This document shows, one piece after another, positions 1 to 6,393 of a DNA stretch of 14,374 bases. Position 1 is the first letter of the stretch. Each line of letters opens with the position of its first letter. Source of the DNA: Clostridia bacterium (lineage in GTDB: Bacteria > Bacillota > Clostridia > UMGS1883); the NCBI GenBank assembly GCA_021202495.1, contig JAJQCX010000071.1:1-14374 (forward strand). Direction: 5' to 3'. The position numbers and the translations under genes are program-made. Below the pieces are notes generated by a model. That model was not told the origin of the DNA, ran no database searches, and was given only the letters and a program-made list of their open reading frames with translations.

Positions 1-103
1 TAACAATCAAGACCGTGTTAAAGCCATGCAGTCGCTGTTTGGCTGCATTCCCGCCGATATAACGGTGGAGGAGGCGAGGGAGGAGAGGCTCGGCAGGATA
101 TGA
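1..103 (+). CDS. C-terminal end of a type II antitoxin (partial)
   Basis: Only the last 33 codons are in the window, read in the frame that starts at base 2 and ends with TGA at 101-103. The visible tail contains LFGCIPADITVEEAREERL followed by GRI and the stop. An 'IPADIT.EEAREERL' tail is typical, as I recall it, of small antitoxins paired with PIN toxins in Clostridia; this is memory of the family, not a search. The stop overlaps the start of the next gene (ATGA, 100-103), the usual translational coupling in toxin-antitoxin operons. The N-terminal DNA-binding part is outside the window, so its fold (ribbon-helix-helix or AbrB-like) cannot be told. The promoter must also lie upstream of the window. 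Confidence 0.6.
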   Translation, partial: NNQDRVKAMQSLFGCIPADITVEEAREERLGRI

Positions 104-510
104 ATATTATAGTAGATACATGCGTTATTATTGACGCGTTGCAGCAGCGGGAGCCTTTCGCACAAGAGGCACAAGAAATTTGCCTTGCTGTTGCAAGGGA
201 GGAGATTGTGGGATTTATTCCCGCAAAATCCGTGGCTGATATTTATTATATTATGCACCGCAGCCTTCATGATGATGCCAAGACGCGGTGTCTTTTAAAA
301 AAGCTCTTTATGTCTTTCGGAATTTTGGACACGACGGCTATGGACTGCAGAAATGCGTTCACGTCGCCCATTTCGGATTTTGAAGATGCGATTTTGGCGG
401 AAACGGCGTATAGGAATGGTGTGGAATATATCGTCACAAGAAATATAAAGGATTTTACAAGAGCGGCGGTTCCGGCTATAACTCCGGCGGAATTTGTAGC
501 AAGATTTTGA
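100..510 (+). CDS. PIN-domain ribonuclease toxin (VapC-like)
   Basis: This is a 136-aa single-domain protein of the PIN fold (PIN_3-like). PIN toxins are Mg-dependent endoribonucleases, often cutting tRNA or rRNA, and are held inactive by the antitoxin encoded just upstream. The N-terminal strand MNIIVDTCVIIDAL carries the first conserved acid, D6, with D12 close by. The second acidic cluster is SDFEDAILAETA (D93, E95, D96). The third element is YIVTRNIKDF (R114, N115, D118), the usual 'TRN..DF' of this subfamily. The length is normal and no catalytic acid seems lost, so the toxin looks intact. The ATG overlaps the antitoxin stop by 4 bp, which fixes the start. I see no convincing terminator directly after it. 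Confidence 0.85.
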   Translation: MNIIVDTCVIIDALQQREPFAQEAQEICLAVAREEIVGFIPAKSVADIYYIMHRSLHDDAKTRCLLKKLFMSFGILDTTAMDCRNAFTSPISDFEDAILAETAYRNGVEYIVTRNIKDFTRAAVPAITPAEFVARF

Positions 511-606
511 TAAGTGCGGGATTGTAAAAATTTCCTCATATAGGCAGTGTGTATAATTTGCGTGTGAAAATCGGAATTGATTTGTGCGATTTAACGTAAT
601 TTCCTC

Positions 607-635
607 TTGATTTTTTTGTAAATGTGTTGCATAAT
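607..635 (+). promoter_or_regulatory. Promoter of ilvE
   Basis: TTGATT (607-612), a 17-bp spacer and CATAAT (630-635) form a good sigma-70/SigA-type promoter 63 bp before the ilvE start. The 5' leader would be about 55 nt. It holds one weak stem (GCGGC/GCCGC, about 653-672) just before the ribosome binding site. No T-box or leader-peptide pattern is visible. Confidence 0.6.
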
Positions 636-697
636 AAGCTTAGATAAATTGGGCGGCGTTGAGGCTGCCGCGATATTACTTACAGGAGATGTTTTCA

Positions 698-1765
698 ATG
701 GACTTGACAATTACAAAAACGACTTCGCCGAAAGCAAAACCCGAGGACGAATCAAAGCTGGTGTTTGGGCGCACGTTTACGGATCATATGCTCATCATCG
801 ACTATACCGAAGGCATCGGTTGGCACGATGCGAGAATTGTGCCCTACGGACCGCTTGAGATGGATCCGGCGACGACGGTGCTGCATTACGGGCAGGCTAT
901 TTTCGAGGGGCTTAAGGCGTACAACTGCCCCGACGGAAAGGTGCGTATGTTCAGACCCGACGCGAATATGCACAGAATAAACGTTTCAAACGAGCGTCTT
1001 TGCATTCCTCCGATTGATGAGGAAGAGTTTATGAAGGCGATGATGAAGCTTGTCGACGTTGAGCGCGACTGGATTCCGAAGGCTCCCGGCACGTCGCTTT
1101 ATGTTCGTCCGTTCATTTTCTCAACCGATGTGTTCTTGGGTGTACATCCGTCGGCTACATATAAGTTTATGGTTATTCTTTCGCCGGTAGGCTCTTATTA
1201 TAAGGAAGGACTTGACCCCGTAAAGATTTACGTTGAGGATGAATACGTAAGAGCGGTGCGCGGCGGCATGGGCTTTGCGAAAACGCTCGGCAACTACGCG
1301 GCGTCGCTCAAGGCGCAGGAGGTTGCGGAGGAAAAGGGATATTCGCAGGTTCTTTGGCTCGACGGCGTGGAGCGCAAATATGTCGAAGAAGTCGGCACGA
1401 TGAACGTTTGCTTTAAGATTGCGGGCGAGGTTATAACTCCGGCGCTCAACGGCAGCATTCTTTCGGGCATTACGCGCGACAGCGTTATAAAGGTTTTGAA
1501 ATCCAAGGGCATTCCGGTAACGGAGCGCAGAATTTCCATCGATGAGGTTATCGAGGCTTACGACAACGGAACGCTTGAGGAGGTATTCGGCACGGGTACG
1601 GCGGCGGTGATTTCACCTGTCGGCGAGCTCTGTCACAAGGGAAAGAAAATGATTATCAATAACGGTGAGATTGGCGAAGTATCGCAGATGCTTTACGACA
1701 CGATTACCGGCATTCAGTCGGGTGTTGTGGAAGATACGTTCGGCTGGACGAGAGTTGTTGAGTAA
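698..1765 (+). CDS. ilvE: Branched-chain amino acid aminotransferase
   Basis: This PLP-dependent fold-type IV aminotransferase (355 aa) interconverts leucine, isoleucine and valine with their 2-oxo acids, using glutamate/2-oxoglutarate. It is a cytoplasmic enzyme and the last step of branched-chain synthesis. The sequence fits the BCAT type II family. LHYGQAIFEGLKAY is the substrate-side motif near residue 70. K195 in GFAKTLGNYAAS is the Schiff-base lysine. LWLDGVERKYVEEVGTMN and GTGTAAVISPVGEL are the PLP-phosphate-binding segments. Length is standard for the family. I chose the ATG at 698 because AGGAGA (684-689) sits 8 bases before it; the frame is open from a TTG at 659, but that start has no ribosome site and would add 13 residues unlike the family. 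It appears monocistronic. Confidence 0.95.
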   Translation: MDLTITKTTSPKAKPEDESKLVFGRTFTDHMLIIDYTEGIGWHDARIVPYGPLEMDPATTVLHYGQAIFEGLKAYNCPDGKVRMFRPDANMHRINVSNERLCIPPIDEEEFMKAMMKLVDVERDWIPKAPGTSLYVRPFIFSTDVFLGVHPSATYKFMVILSPVGSYYKEGLDPVKIYVEDEYVRAVRGGMGFAKTLGNYAASLKAQEVAEEKGYSQVLWLDGVERKYVEEVGTMNVCFKIAGEVITPALNGSILSGITRDSVIKVLKSKGIPVTERRISIDEVIEAYDNGTLEEVFGTGTAAVISPVGELCHKGKKMIINNGEIGEVSQMLYDTITGIQSGVVEDTFGWTRVVE

Positions 1766-1798
1766 GAGCGTTCGGCGGCTTTGAGCCGTGTTGGTGAC

Positions 1799-1834
1799 AA
1801 AGTCACGTTGTTCATAAATTTTACGTGATTTTTT
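1799..1834 (+). terminator. Terminator after ilvE
   Basis: TCACGT (1803-1808) pairs with ACGTGA (1823-1828), extended outward by a G-T and A-T pairs, and is followed by a run of T (1829-1834). A competing hairpin, GTGAC-aaa-GTCAC (1794-1806), uses the same 5' arm. Confidence 0.55.
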
Positions 1835-1846
1835 AATGATAATGAC

Positions 1847-1874
1847 TTGCATTTTTAAAATTACATGTTATAAT
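1847..1874 (+). promoter_or_regulatory. Promoter of the pfl operon (extended -10)
   Basis: TTGCAT (1847-1852), a 16-bp spacer and a perfect TATAAT (1869-1874) preceded by TG at 1866-1867 give a strong extended -10 promoter. An imperfect dyad, TACAT-N6-ATGTA (1862-1877), overlaps the -10 box and could be an operator. I do not see a canonical Rex or FNR box. The predicted start is near 1881, leaving a leader of about 130 nt before pflB. Confidence 0.75.
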
Positions 1875-1885
1875 GTAGGTAACAA

Positions 1886-1953
1886 AAGGAACACGGAACA
1901 CTGCGGAGGGCGTGCTCCTTGGGAAAGATGAACCTCTTTGGGGAGGCTTTCCC
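1886..1953 (+). promoter_or_regulatory. Structured leader of pflB (two adjacent hairpins)
   Basis: Two hairpins sit back to back in the untranslated leader. Hairpin 1 pairs AAGGA (1886-1890) with TCCTT (1916-1920) and CACG (1892-1895) with CGTG (1911-1914), around a 1x1 mismatch and a 15-nt loop. Hairpin 2 pairs GGGAAAG (1921-1927) with CTTTCCC (1947-1953) and CCTC (1933-1936) with GAGG (1943-1946), with a 5-nt bulge on the 5' side. The loop of hairpin 1 has a second GAGG (1906-1909) that could pair with the same CCTC, so a switch or pseudoknot is possible. There is no T run after hairpin 2, so it is not a simple terminator. I could not match it to a riboswitch class I know, including the ZTP (pfl) motif. 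Confidence 0.5.
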
Positions 1954-2009
1954 GAAAATCAACCATATATAAATATAATTTATAATTAATATGGAAAGGG
2001 GTAAATAAA

Positions 2010-4259
2010 ATGATTGATTTTGAACAGTGGAGCGGTTTTGAAGGCCGTCTCTGGAAGGAGGAAGTCAACACCCGCGACTTCATCCAGAAGAACTATACTC
2101 CCTATGACGGCGACCAGTCGTTCTTGGAAGGTCCGACAGACGCTACCAACAAGCTTTGGGGAATGCTCCAGGAGCTGCAGAAGGAGGAGCGCGCAAAGGG
2201 CGGTATTCTCGACATGGATACCGAGATTGTTTCGACACTCACCTCTCATGCTCCCGGCTACCTTTGCGAGGAGGATAAGACTCTTGAAAAGGTTGTAGGA
2301 TTGCAGACAGATAAGCCTTTGAAGCGTGCGTTTATGCCGTTCGGCGGCATTAAGATGGCGGAGCAGGCTTGCCTGACAAACGGCTACGAGCCCTCGCCCG
2401 AGCTGCACAAGATTTTCACGTATGCTCGTACACATAACGACGGTGTGTTCGATGCTTATACTCCCGAAATGAAGGCAGTAAGACACAACAAGATTATTAC
2501 CGGTCTTCCGGATACTTACGGTCGCGGACGTATCGTAGGCGACTACAGAAGAGTTGCTCTTTACGGTATCGATTTCCTCATCAAGTGCAAGCAGGAAGAT
2601 TTGGCGAACTGCGGCGACGGCACAATGACCGACGACATTATCCGCCAGAGAGAAGAGCTTGCTCTTCAGATTAAGGCTCTTAAGGACATGAAGACGATGG
2701 CTGCAAGCTACGGCTTCGACATCTCGGCGCCCGCAAAGGATGCCCGCGAGGCTGTTCAGTGGCTGTATTTCGGCTATTTGGCTGCTATTAAGACGCAGAA
2801 CGGCGCAGCGATGAGCGTCGGACGCGTTTCTACATTCCTTGACATTTACATTCAGCGCGACCTTGAAAGCGGCAAGCTCACGGAGAAAGATGCGCAGGAG
2901 CTCATCGACCACTTTGTTATGAAGTGCCGCATGGTTAAGTTTGCTCGTATTCCTTCCTATAATCAGCTCTTCTCCGGCGACCCGGTATGGGCTACGCTTG
3001 AGGTTGGCGGCATAGGCTGCGACGGACGTTCGATGGTAACAAAGAACGACTATCGTTTCCTCCACACCTTGGAGAACATGGGACCCGCTCCCGAGCCGAA
3101 CCTTACGGTGCTCTATTCTTCGGCGCTTCCCGAGAACTTTAAGCGCTACGCTGCGCTCGTTTCAGTTGAAACAAGCTCGGTTCAGTATGAGAACGACGAC
3201 GTTATGAAGCCTGTTTGGGGCGACGACTATTCGATCTGCTGCTGCGTATCCGCAACTCAGACCGGTAAGGAAATGCAGTTCTTCGGCGCTCGCGCAAACC
3301 TTGCAAAGTGCTTGCTTTACGCTATCAACGGCGGCGTTGACGTTAAGACACGCGAGCAGGTTGGCCCGGCATACAAGCCGATTACATCCGAAATCCTCGA
3401 TTATGATGAGGTTATCGCAAAGTACATGGATATGATGGATTGGTTGGCAGGTCTTTATGTAAATACCCTCAACCTTATCCAGTACATGCATGATAAGTAT
3501 TACTATGAAGCTGCCGAGATGGCGCTTATCGATACCGACGTTCGCAGAACGTTCGCAACAGGTATCGCGGGCTTCTCACACGTTGTCGATTCTCTTTCGG
3601 CAATTAAGTATTCCACGGTTCACGTTATCCGTGACGAAACGGGTATTGCTGTTGACTACAAGGCTGACGGCGACTTCCCGCGCTACGGCAACGACGACGA
3701 CCGTGCAGATGAGATCGCGGTATGGCTCCTTAAGACATTCCTTGATAAGGTTAAGAAGCATCACACATATCGTAACTCCGAGCCTACAACAAGTATTCTT
3801 ACGATTACATCGAACGTTGTATACGGCAAGGCTACAGGTTCAATGCCCGACGGACGTAAGGCAGGCGCTCCGCTTTCGCCCGGCGCTAATCCCAGCTACG
3901 GCGCAGAGAAGAACGGTCTTATCGCATCGCTCAACTCCGTTGCAAAGCTTCCCTACACATGGGCGCTTGACGGTATCTCCAACACGCAGACGATTAATCC
4001 CTCCGCACTCGGCAACGAGGACGAAGAGCGCGTAAACAACCTCGTTCAGGTTATGGACGGCTACTTCGATCAGGGCGCTCATCACCTCAACGTAAACGTG
4101 TTCGGTACGGAAAAGCTTATCGACGCTATGGAGCATCCGGAGAAAGAGGAATATCAGAACTTTACAATCCGTGTTTCGGGCTATGCGGTTAAGTTTATCG
4201 ACCTTACAAAGGAGCAGCAGATGGACGTTATCGCAAGAACGTGCCACGACAGAATGTAA
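2010..4259 (+). CDS. pflB: Pyruvate formate-lyase (formate C-acetyltransferase)
   Basis: This glycyl-radical enzyme (749 aa) converts pyruvate and CoA to acetyl-CoA and formate in anaerobic cytoplasm. The active-site pair lies in SICCCVSATQTGK: C411 and C412 directly before V413, with an extra cysteine, C410, ahead of them. The radical glycine is G724 in RVSGYAV, near the C-terminus. GARANLAK and YAINGGVD also match classical PFL rather than glycerol dehydratase-type relatives. Length is close to that of E. coli PflB. The start has GGAAAGGGG (1993-2001) 8 bases upstream. Lysine is almost always AAG here while the adjacent pflA freely uses AAA, which suggests selection for high expression. It is followed at once by its activating enzyme, and oxygen would cleave the activated protein at the radical glycine. 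Confidence 0.98.
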   Translation: MIDFEQWSGFEGRLWKEEVNTRDFIQKNYTPYDGDQSFLEGPTDATNKLWGMLQELQKEERAKGGILDMDTEIVSTLTSHAPGYLCEEDKTLEKVVGLQTDKPLKRAFMPFGGIKMAEQACLTNGYEPSPELHKIFTYARTHNDGVFDAYTPEMKAVRHNKIITGLPDTYGRGRIVGDYRRVALYGIDFLIKCKQEDLANCGDGTMTDDIIRQREELALQIKALKDMKTMAASYGFDISAPAKDAREAVQWLYFGYLAAIKTQNGAAMSVGRVSTFLDIYIQRDLESGKLTEKDAQELIDHFVMKCRMVKFARIPSYNQLFSGDPVWATLEVGGIGCDGRSMVTKNDYRFLHTLENMGPAPEPNLTVLYSSALPENFKRYAALVSVETSSVQYENDDVMKPVWGDDYSICCCVSATQTGKEMQFFGARANLAKCLLYAINGGVDVKTREQVGPAYKPITSEILDYDEVIAKYMDMMDWLAGLYVNTLNLIQYMHDKYYYEAAEMALIDTDVRRTFATGIAGFSHVVDSLSAIKYSTVHVIRDETGIAVDYKADGDFPRYGNDDDRADEIAVWLLKTFLDKVKKHHTYRNSEPTTSILTITSNVVYGKATGSMPDGRKAGAPLSPGANPSYGAEKNGLIASLNSVAKLPYTWALDGISNTQTINPSALGNEDEERVNNLVQVMDGYFDQGAHHLNVNVFGTEKLIDAMEHPEKEEYQNFTIRVSGYAVKFIDLTKEQQMDVIARTCHDRM

Positions 4260-4261
4260 TA

Positions 4262-5002
4262 ATGGTTACAGGCAAAATTCATTCGTTTGAAACCTTCGGC
4301 TTGGTTGACGGTCCGGGGGTGCGCTCGGTGGTCTTTATGCAGGGCTGCCCGATGCGCTGCCGCTTTTGCCACAATCCCGAAACGTGGGATGTACACACGG
4401 GAGAGGAAAAAACGGCTGACGAGGTTTTTAAGTTTCTTCTGCACTACAAGCCCTATTGGAGAAATAACGGCGGCGTTACCGTTTCGGGCGGCGAGCCGCT
4501 GATGCAGATTGATTTTGTGACAGAGCTTTTTACCCTGCTTAAAACGAGGCGGGTTGACACGGCGCTTGACACGTCGGGGGCGGTCTTTAACGACGACCCC
4601 GACTGGATGGCGCGGTTTGAAAAGCTGATGAATGTTACGGATTTGGTCATTCTCGATTTGAAGGAGTTTGACAATGAAAAGCACGTTTCTCTCACGGGGC
4701 ATACGAACGAAAACATCTTGAAAATGGCAAAGTGGCTTTCCGAACACGGAAAGGACATGTGGATAAGGCACGTCCTCGTGCCCGGCTTGACGGACGATGA
4801 GGAAGGGCTTGCCGCGATGAACGACTTCATAAAAAGTCTCAAAACGGTGAAAAAGGTAGAAGTTTTGCCCTATCACACGCTCGGCATATTCAAGTGGGAA
4901 AACCTCGGTATTCCGTATTCGCTCGAAGGGGTAAGACCGCCTTCGGCGGAGCAAAAGGCGAGAGCCGAAGAAATTTTATGCGTGAAGGATTATAAACACT
5001 GA
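4262..5002 (+). CDS. pflA: Pyruvate formate-lyase activating enzyme
   Basis: This radical SAM enzyme (246 aa, the same length as E. coli PflA) abstracts hydrogen from the PflB glycine to make the glycyl radical. The [4Fe-4S] cluster cysteines are C29, C33 and C36 in CPMRCRFCHNPETW (CxxxCxxC). VSGGEPLMQ is the SAM-binding GGEP motif, and the N-terminal GKIHSFETFGLVDGPG is typical of the activase family. I chose ATG 4262, two bases after the pflB stop. A GTG at 4241 inside pflB is in frame but would add seven unusual residues. No good ribosome site precedes 4262 (the nearest, AAGGAG, is about 50 bases back), so translation is probably coupled to termination of pflB, giving less activase than enzyme. 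Confidence 0.96.
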   Translation: MVTGKIHSFETFGLVDGPGVRSVVFMQGCPMRCRFCHNPETWDVHTGEEKTADEVFKFLLHYKPYWRNNGGVTVSGGEPLMQIDFVTELFTLLKTRRVDTALDTSGAVFNDDPDWMARFEKLMNVTDLVILDLKEFDNEKHVSLTGHTNENILKMAKWLSEHGKDMWIRHVLVPGLTDDEEGLAAMNDFIKSLKTVKKVEVLPYHTLGIFKWENLGIPYSLEGVRPPSAEQKARAEEILCVKDYKH

Positions 5003-5005
5003 TTT

Positions 5006-5033
5006 AAAAGGCGGCGCGGTGCGCCGCCTTTTT
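5006..5033 (+). terminator. Strong terminator after pflBA
   Basis: AAGGCGGCGC (5008-5017) and GCGCCGCCTT (5021-5030) form a perfect 10-bp GC-rich stem with a 3-nt loop, followed by T5 and preceded by A4. It starts 3 bases after the pflA stop. The A and T flanks suggest it could act on both strands. Confidence 0.95.
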
Positions 5034-5101
5034 GAATGTATAATGTACAATGTAGAATGTATAATGAAGGAGCAAATTTTGCTTTGCAAAATTTGATTAT
5101 A
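5034..5101 (+). repeat. Heptanucleotide repeats with a palindromic hairpin
   Basis: Five 7-mers in a row (NAATGTA: GAATGTA, TAATGTA, CAATGTA, GAATGTA, TAATGAA; 5034-5068) run into a perfect hairpin, CAAATTTTGC (5073-5082), ttt, GCAAAATTTG (5086-5095). TATAAT (5060-5065) and ATTATA (5096-5101) close it as an outer stem, leaving a GAAGGAG bulge. This looks like a dispersed intergenic repeat or a small MITE-like palindromic element; nothing suggests it encodes protein. The rest of the spacer to 5200 contains only a loose inverted repeat, GCACTGT/ACAGTGC (5103-5109/5152-5158). Confidence 0.65.
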
Positions 5102-5200
5102 CGCACTGTGGCGCAGGAAACGGTGATTACGGCGGAGTGGGATTTGTAAGGACAGTGCCGCGATAGCGGGGACGCTCAAGCGGGACGCTTGAAAAAAGGC

Positions 5201-5230
5201 TTGACATTTGCGGAGTTGATATGTTAAAAT
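5201..5230 (+). promoter_or_regulatory. Promoter of the DUF2798 gene
   Basis: A perfect TTGACA (5201-5206) and TAAAAT (5225-5230) are spaced by 18 bp, with an extended -10 TG at 5222-5223. The predicted start is near 5237, which leaves an unusually long leader of about 320 nt before the likely start codon at 5560. Confidence 0.75.
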
Positions 5231-5373
5231 CTTAGGGAATTAAAAATTACATAAAAAAACATAAACGACACAAGTGGCGCTTTGCGTGTAAATCTGATTA
5301 CGGGAAATATGTGGAGGTAATCGGTTTTGCGGCAAAGACTGCGTGTGTCTTTTTATGTGAAAAAGGAGAAATC

Positions 5374-5541
5374 AACGTGAAAGTTCCTTTCACGTTAAGC
5401 CTCCGGCGGATTTTATGCGCGCCGAATTTTTTGAGAAATCAAAGATTTCTCGAAAACGGCAATGCGCACAAAAATCTCTTATCATTCCTTGCCCTGCTGA
5501 TAAGAGAAAATTCAATAAAAATATTTTTGCCGACGCAGGGC
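5374..5541 (+). promoter_or_regulatory. Hairpin-rich leader with possible pseudoknot
   Basis: Three strong hairpins lie in series between the promoter and the membrane-protein gene. The first is AACGTGAAAG/CTTTCACGTT (5374-5383/5387-5396), 10 bp with a 3-nt loop. The second spans 5416-5468: TGCGC/GCGCA, GCCG/CGGC and a 13-bp stem capped by GAGAAATC-aaa-GATTTCTC, with one AAT bulge on each side. The third is TCTCTTATCA/TGATAAGAGA (5475-5484/5498-5507). Its 13-nt loop holds GCCCTGC (5491-5497), which is perfectly complementary to GCAGGGC (5535-5541) just before the start-codon region. That geometry fits an H-type pseudoknot that would cover an AGGG. The spacer also contains AAAAATATTTTT. No known riboswitch class is recognised; a repeat insertion is the alternative. 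Confidence 0.45.
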
Positions 5542-5559
5542 GGCGGAATGGAGATTTTT

Positions 5560-6117
5560 ATGCCGAGAAATCAGTTTCAAAGAATGATGTTTGCCTTAAT
5601 TACGGTAATCATCACAGTACACGCCTATGTGTTTTACAGCCTGTACGTCGTAAACGGCTCTACGTTTATGGCTTTGACGGGCGAGACAAGCGTAATTCGC
5701 GCGATAAACGCGCAGGGCGGTGTGTATATGTTCGGGAGGATGCTTCCGATTTGGGCGATAATTCTTATCGAATTTTGCTTTGCCTATGCGCTTGAGTGCG
5801 TGATGGGAAGTCCGTGCTCGTTTAAGCTTGCGGCGAAGATATTCGACCCGAAAACGACGCACCCGGTGATTTTTGAAAGCGCGATTATCTGCGCGACGGT
5901 GGGGCTCATGTGCCCCGCGATGAGCTTTTTGGCGACGCTTTTCTATTATCCCTACTATGCGGGCTTCAACATTTGGACAATGCTCGCAAATTGGCTCAAG
6001 CTCGTGTGCTTCAACTTCCCGTTTGCGTTCTTTACGCAGCTCTTTTTCATTCAGCCGCTTGTGAGGACGATATTCAAAATCTTGTTTCGTAATTACATTA
6101 AAAACCGTGTGGGGTAA
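5560..6117 (+). CDS. DUF2798-like integral membrane protein
   Basis: The protein is 185 aa and looks like a four-helix membrane protein made of two similar halves, as in the DUF2798 family (PF11391), whose function is unknown to me. It opens with MPRNQFQRMMFALIT, close to the 'MP.N.FQ...F.....' start common in that family. Hydrophobic segments fall near residues 8-30, 52-74, 101-125 and 140-162; LMCPAMSFLATL and FNFPFAFFTQ are the conserved-looking parts. The end is basic (FRNYIKNRVG), which suggests a cytoplasmic C-terminus. I chose ATG 5560 with GGAG (5550-5553) 6 bases before it; ATG 5548 is also possible. The frame is open back to 5311, and a GTG at 5377 has a good AAAAGGAG 8 bases upstream, so a 246-aa form cannot be excluded, though its extra part is unlike the family. 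It appears to be a single-gene unit. Confidence 0.75.
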   Translation: MPRNQFQRMMFALITVIITVHAYVFYSLYVVNGSTFMALTGETSVIRAINAQGGVYMFGRMLPIWAIILIEFCFAYALECVMGSPCSFKLAAKIFDPKTTHPVIFESAIICATVGLMCPAMSFLATLFYYPYYAGFNIWTMLANWLKLVCFNFPFAFFTQLFFIQPLVRTIFKILFRNYIKNRVG

Positions 6118-6131
6118 ATATTAAACGAGAT

Positions 6132-6170
6132 AAGATATGCATTTTGTGTTAAGATGCATATCTTCTTTTT
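6132..6170 (+). terminator. Terminator after the DUF2798 gene
   Basis: AAGATATGCAT (6132-6142) and ATGCATATCTT (6154-6164) form a perfect 11-bp stem with an 11-nt loop, followed by CTTTTT. It starts 15 bases after the stop codon. Confidence 0.85.
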
Positions 6171-6225
6171 GTAAAGAGGGTGTATGATAATTTGTGAATT
6201 TCTTATGTAAACCAATAAAAAGGGG

Positions 6226-6357
6226 GTTTTCAAGGGCTTGATGTTTTCAAGGTTTTCCACATAAAAATAGTGAAAAACCTGTGGAAGTTGTGGAAAACCA
6301 TGTGAAAAACCGTGAAATCAACGCTTTGAGAGGTGTGGAAAGTTGAAACTTTCCACA
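6226..6357. other. Cluster of DnaA-box-like 9-mers (non-coding)
   Basis: The gap 6171-6514 has no gene. It holds repeated copies of GGTTTTYCACA, whose last nine bases differ by one or two from the DnaA box TTATCCACA. On + are TTTTCCACA (6253-6261) and CTTTCCACA (6349-6357). On - are TTTTCCACA (6289-6297), ACTTCCACA (6280-6288, directly abutting), TTTTTCACA (6301-6309), TTTTTCACT (6269-6277) and CTTTCCACA (6334-6342). The last - box and the last + box form a 24-bp dyad, TGTGGAAAGTT-ga-AACTTTCCACA (6334-6357). A 10-bp direct repeat, GTTTTCAAGG, lies at 6226-6235 and 6243-6252. An AT-rich stretch follows (6366-6415). It could be a DnaA-binding cluster or, less likely, an origin; no dnaA or dnaN is nearby. 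Confidence 0.5.
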
Positions 6358-6375
6358 ATCGGAGGGAAATAAAAA

Positions 6376-6393
6376 ATGTAAATCAGTTTACAT
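6376..6393. promoter_or_regulatory. Inverted repeat, possible operator before rnc
   Basis: ATGTAAA (6376-6382) and TTTACAT (6387-6393) are a perfect 7-bp dyad around TCAG. It lies 46 bp before the rnc -35 box in an AT-rich stretch. It resembles a repressor site, but the spacing does not fit a CcpA cre site and I cannot name a regulator. Confidence 0.35.

Noticed and set aside
659..697. Longer ilvE starting at TTG 659
   Set aside because: ATG 698 has a well-placed AGGAGA and gives a protein of family length; the extra residues look random.
3490..4035. Long second-frame ORFs inside pflB, and the 8242-10311 reverse ORF over thrS
   Set aside because: They are antisense or out-of-frame shadows of strongly conserved genes, with low-complexity or Arg/His-rich products and no ribosome sites.
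5057..5149. A 30-codon ORF running from the heptad repeat through the hairpin (ends TAEWDL, stop at 5147)
   Set aside because: No ribosome site, the start lies inside a tandem repeat and the middle is a perfect palindrome; chance or at most a remnant of a gene end.
6376..6393. Reading the ATGTAAA/TTTACAT dyad as a cre site
   Set aside because: The spacer is 2 bp too long for the CcpA consensus and the central CG is missing.
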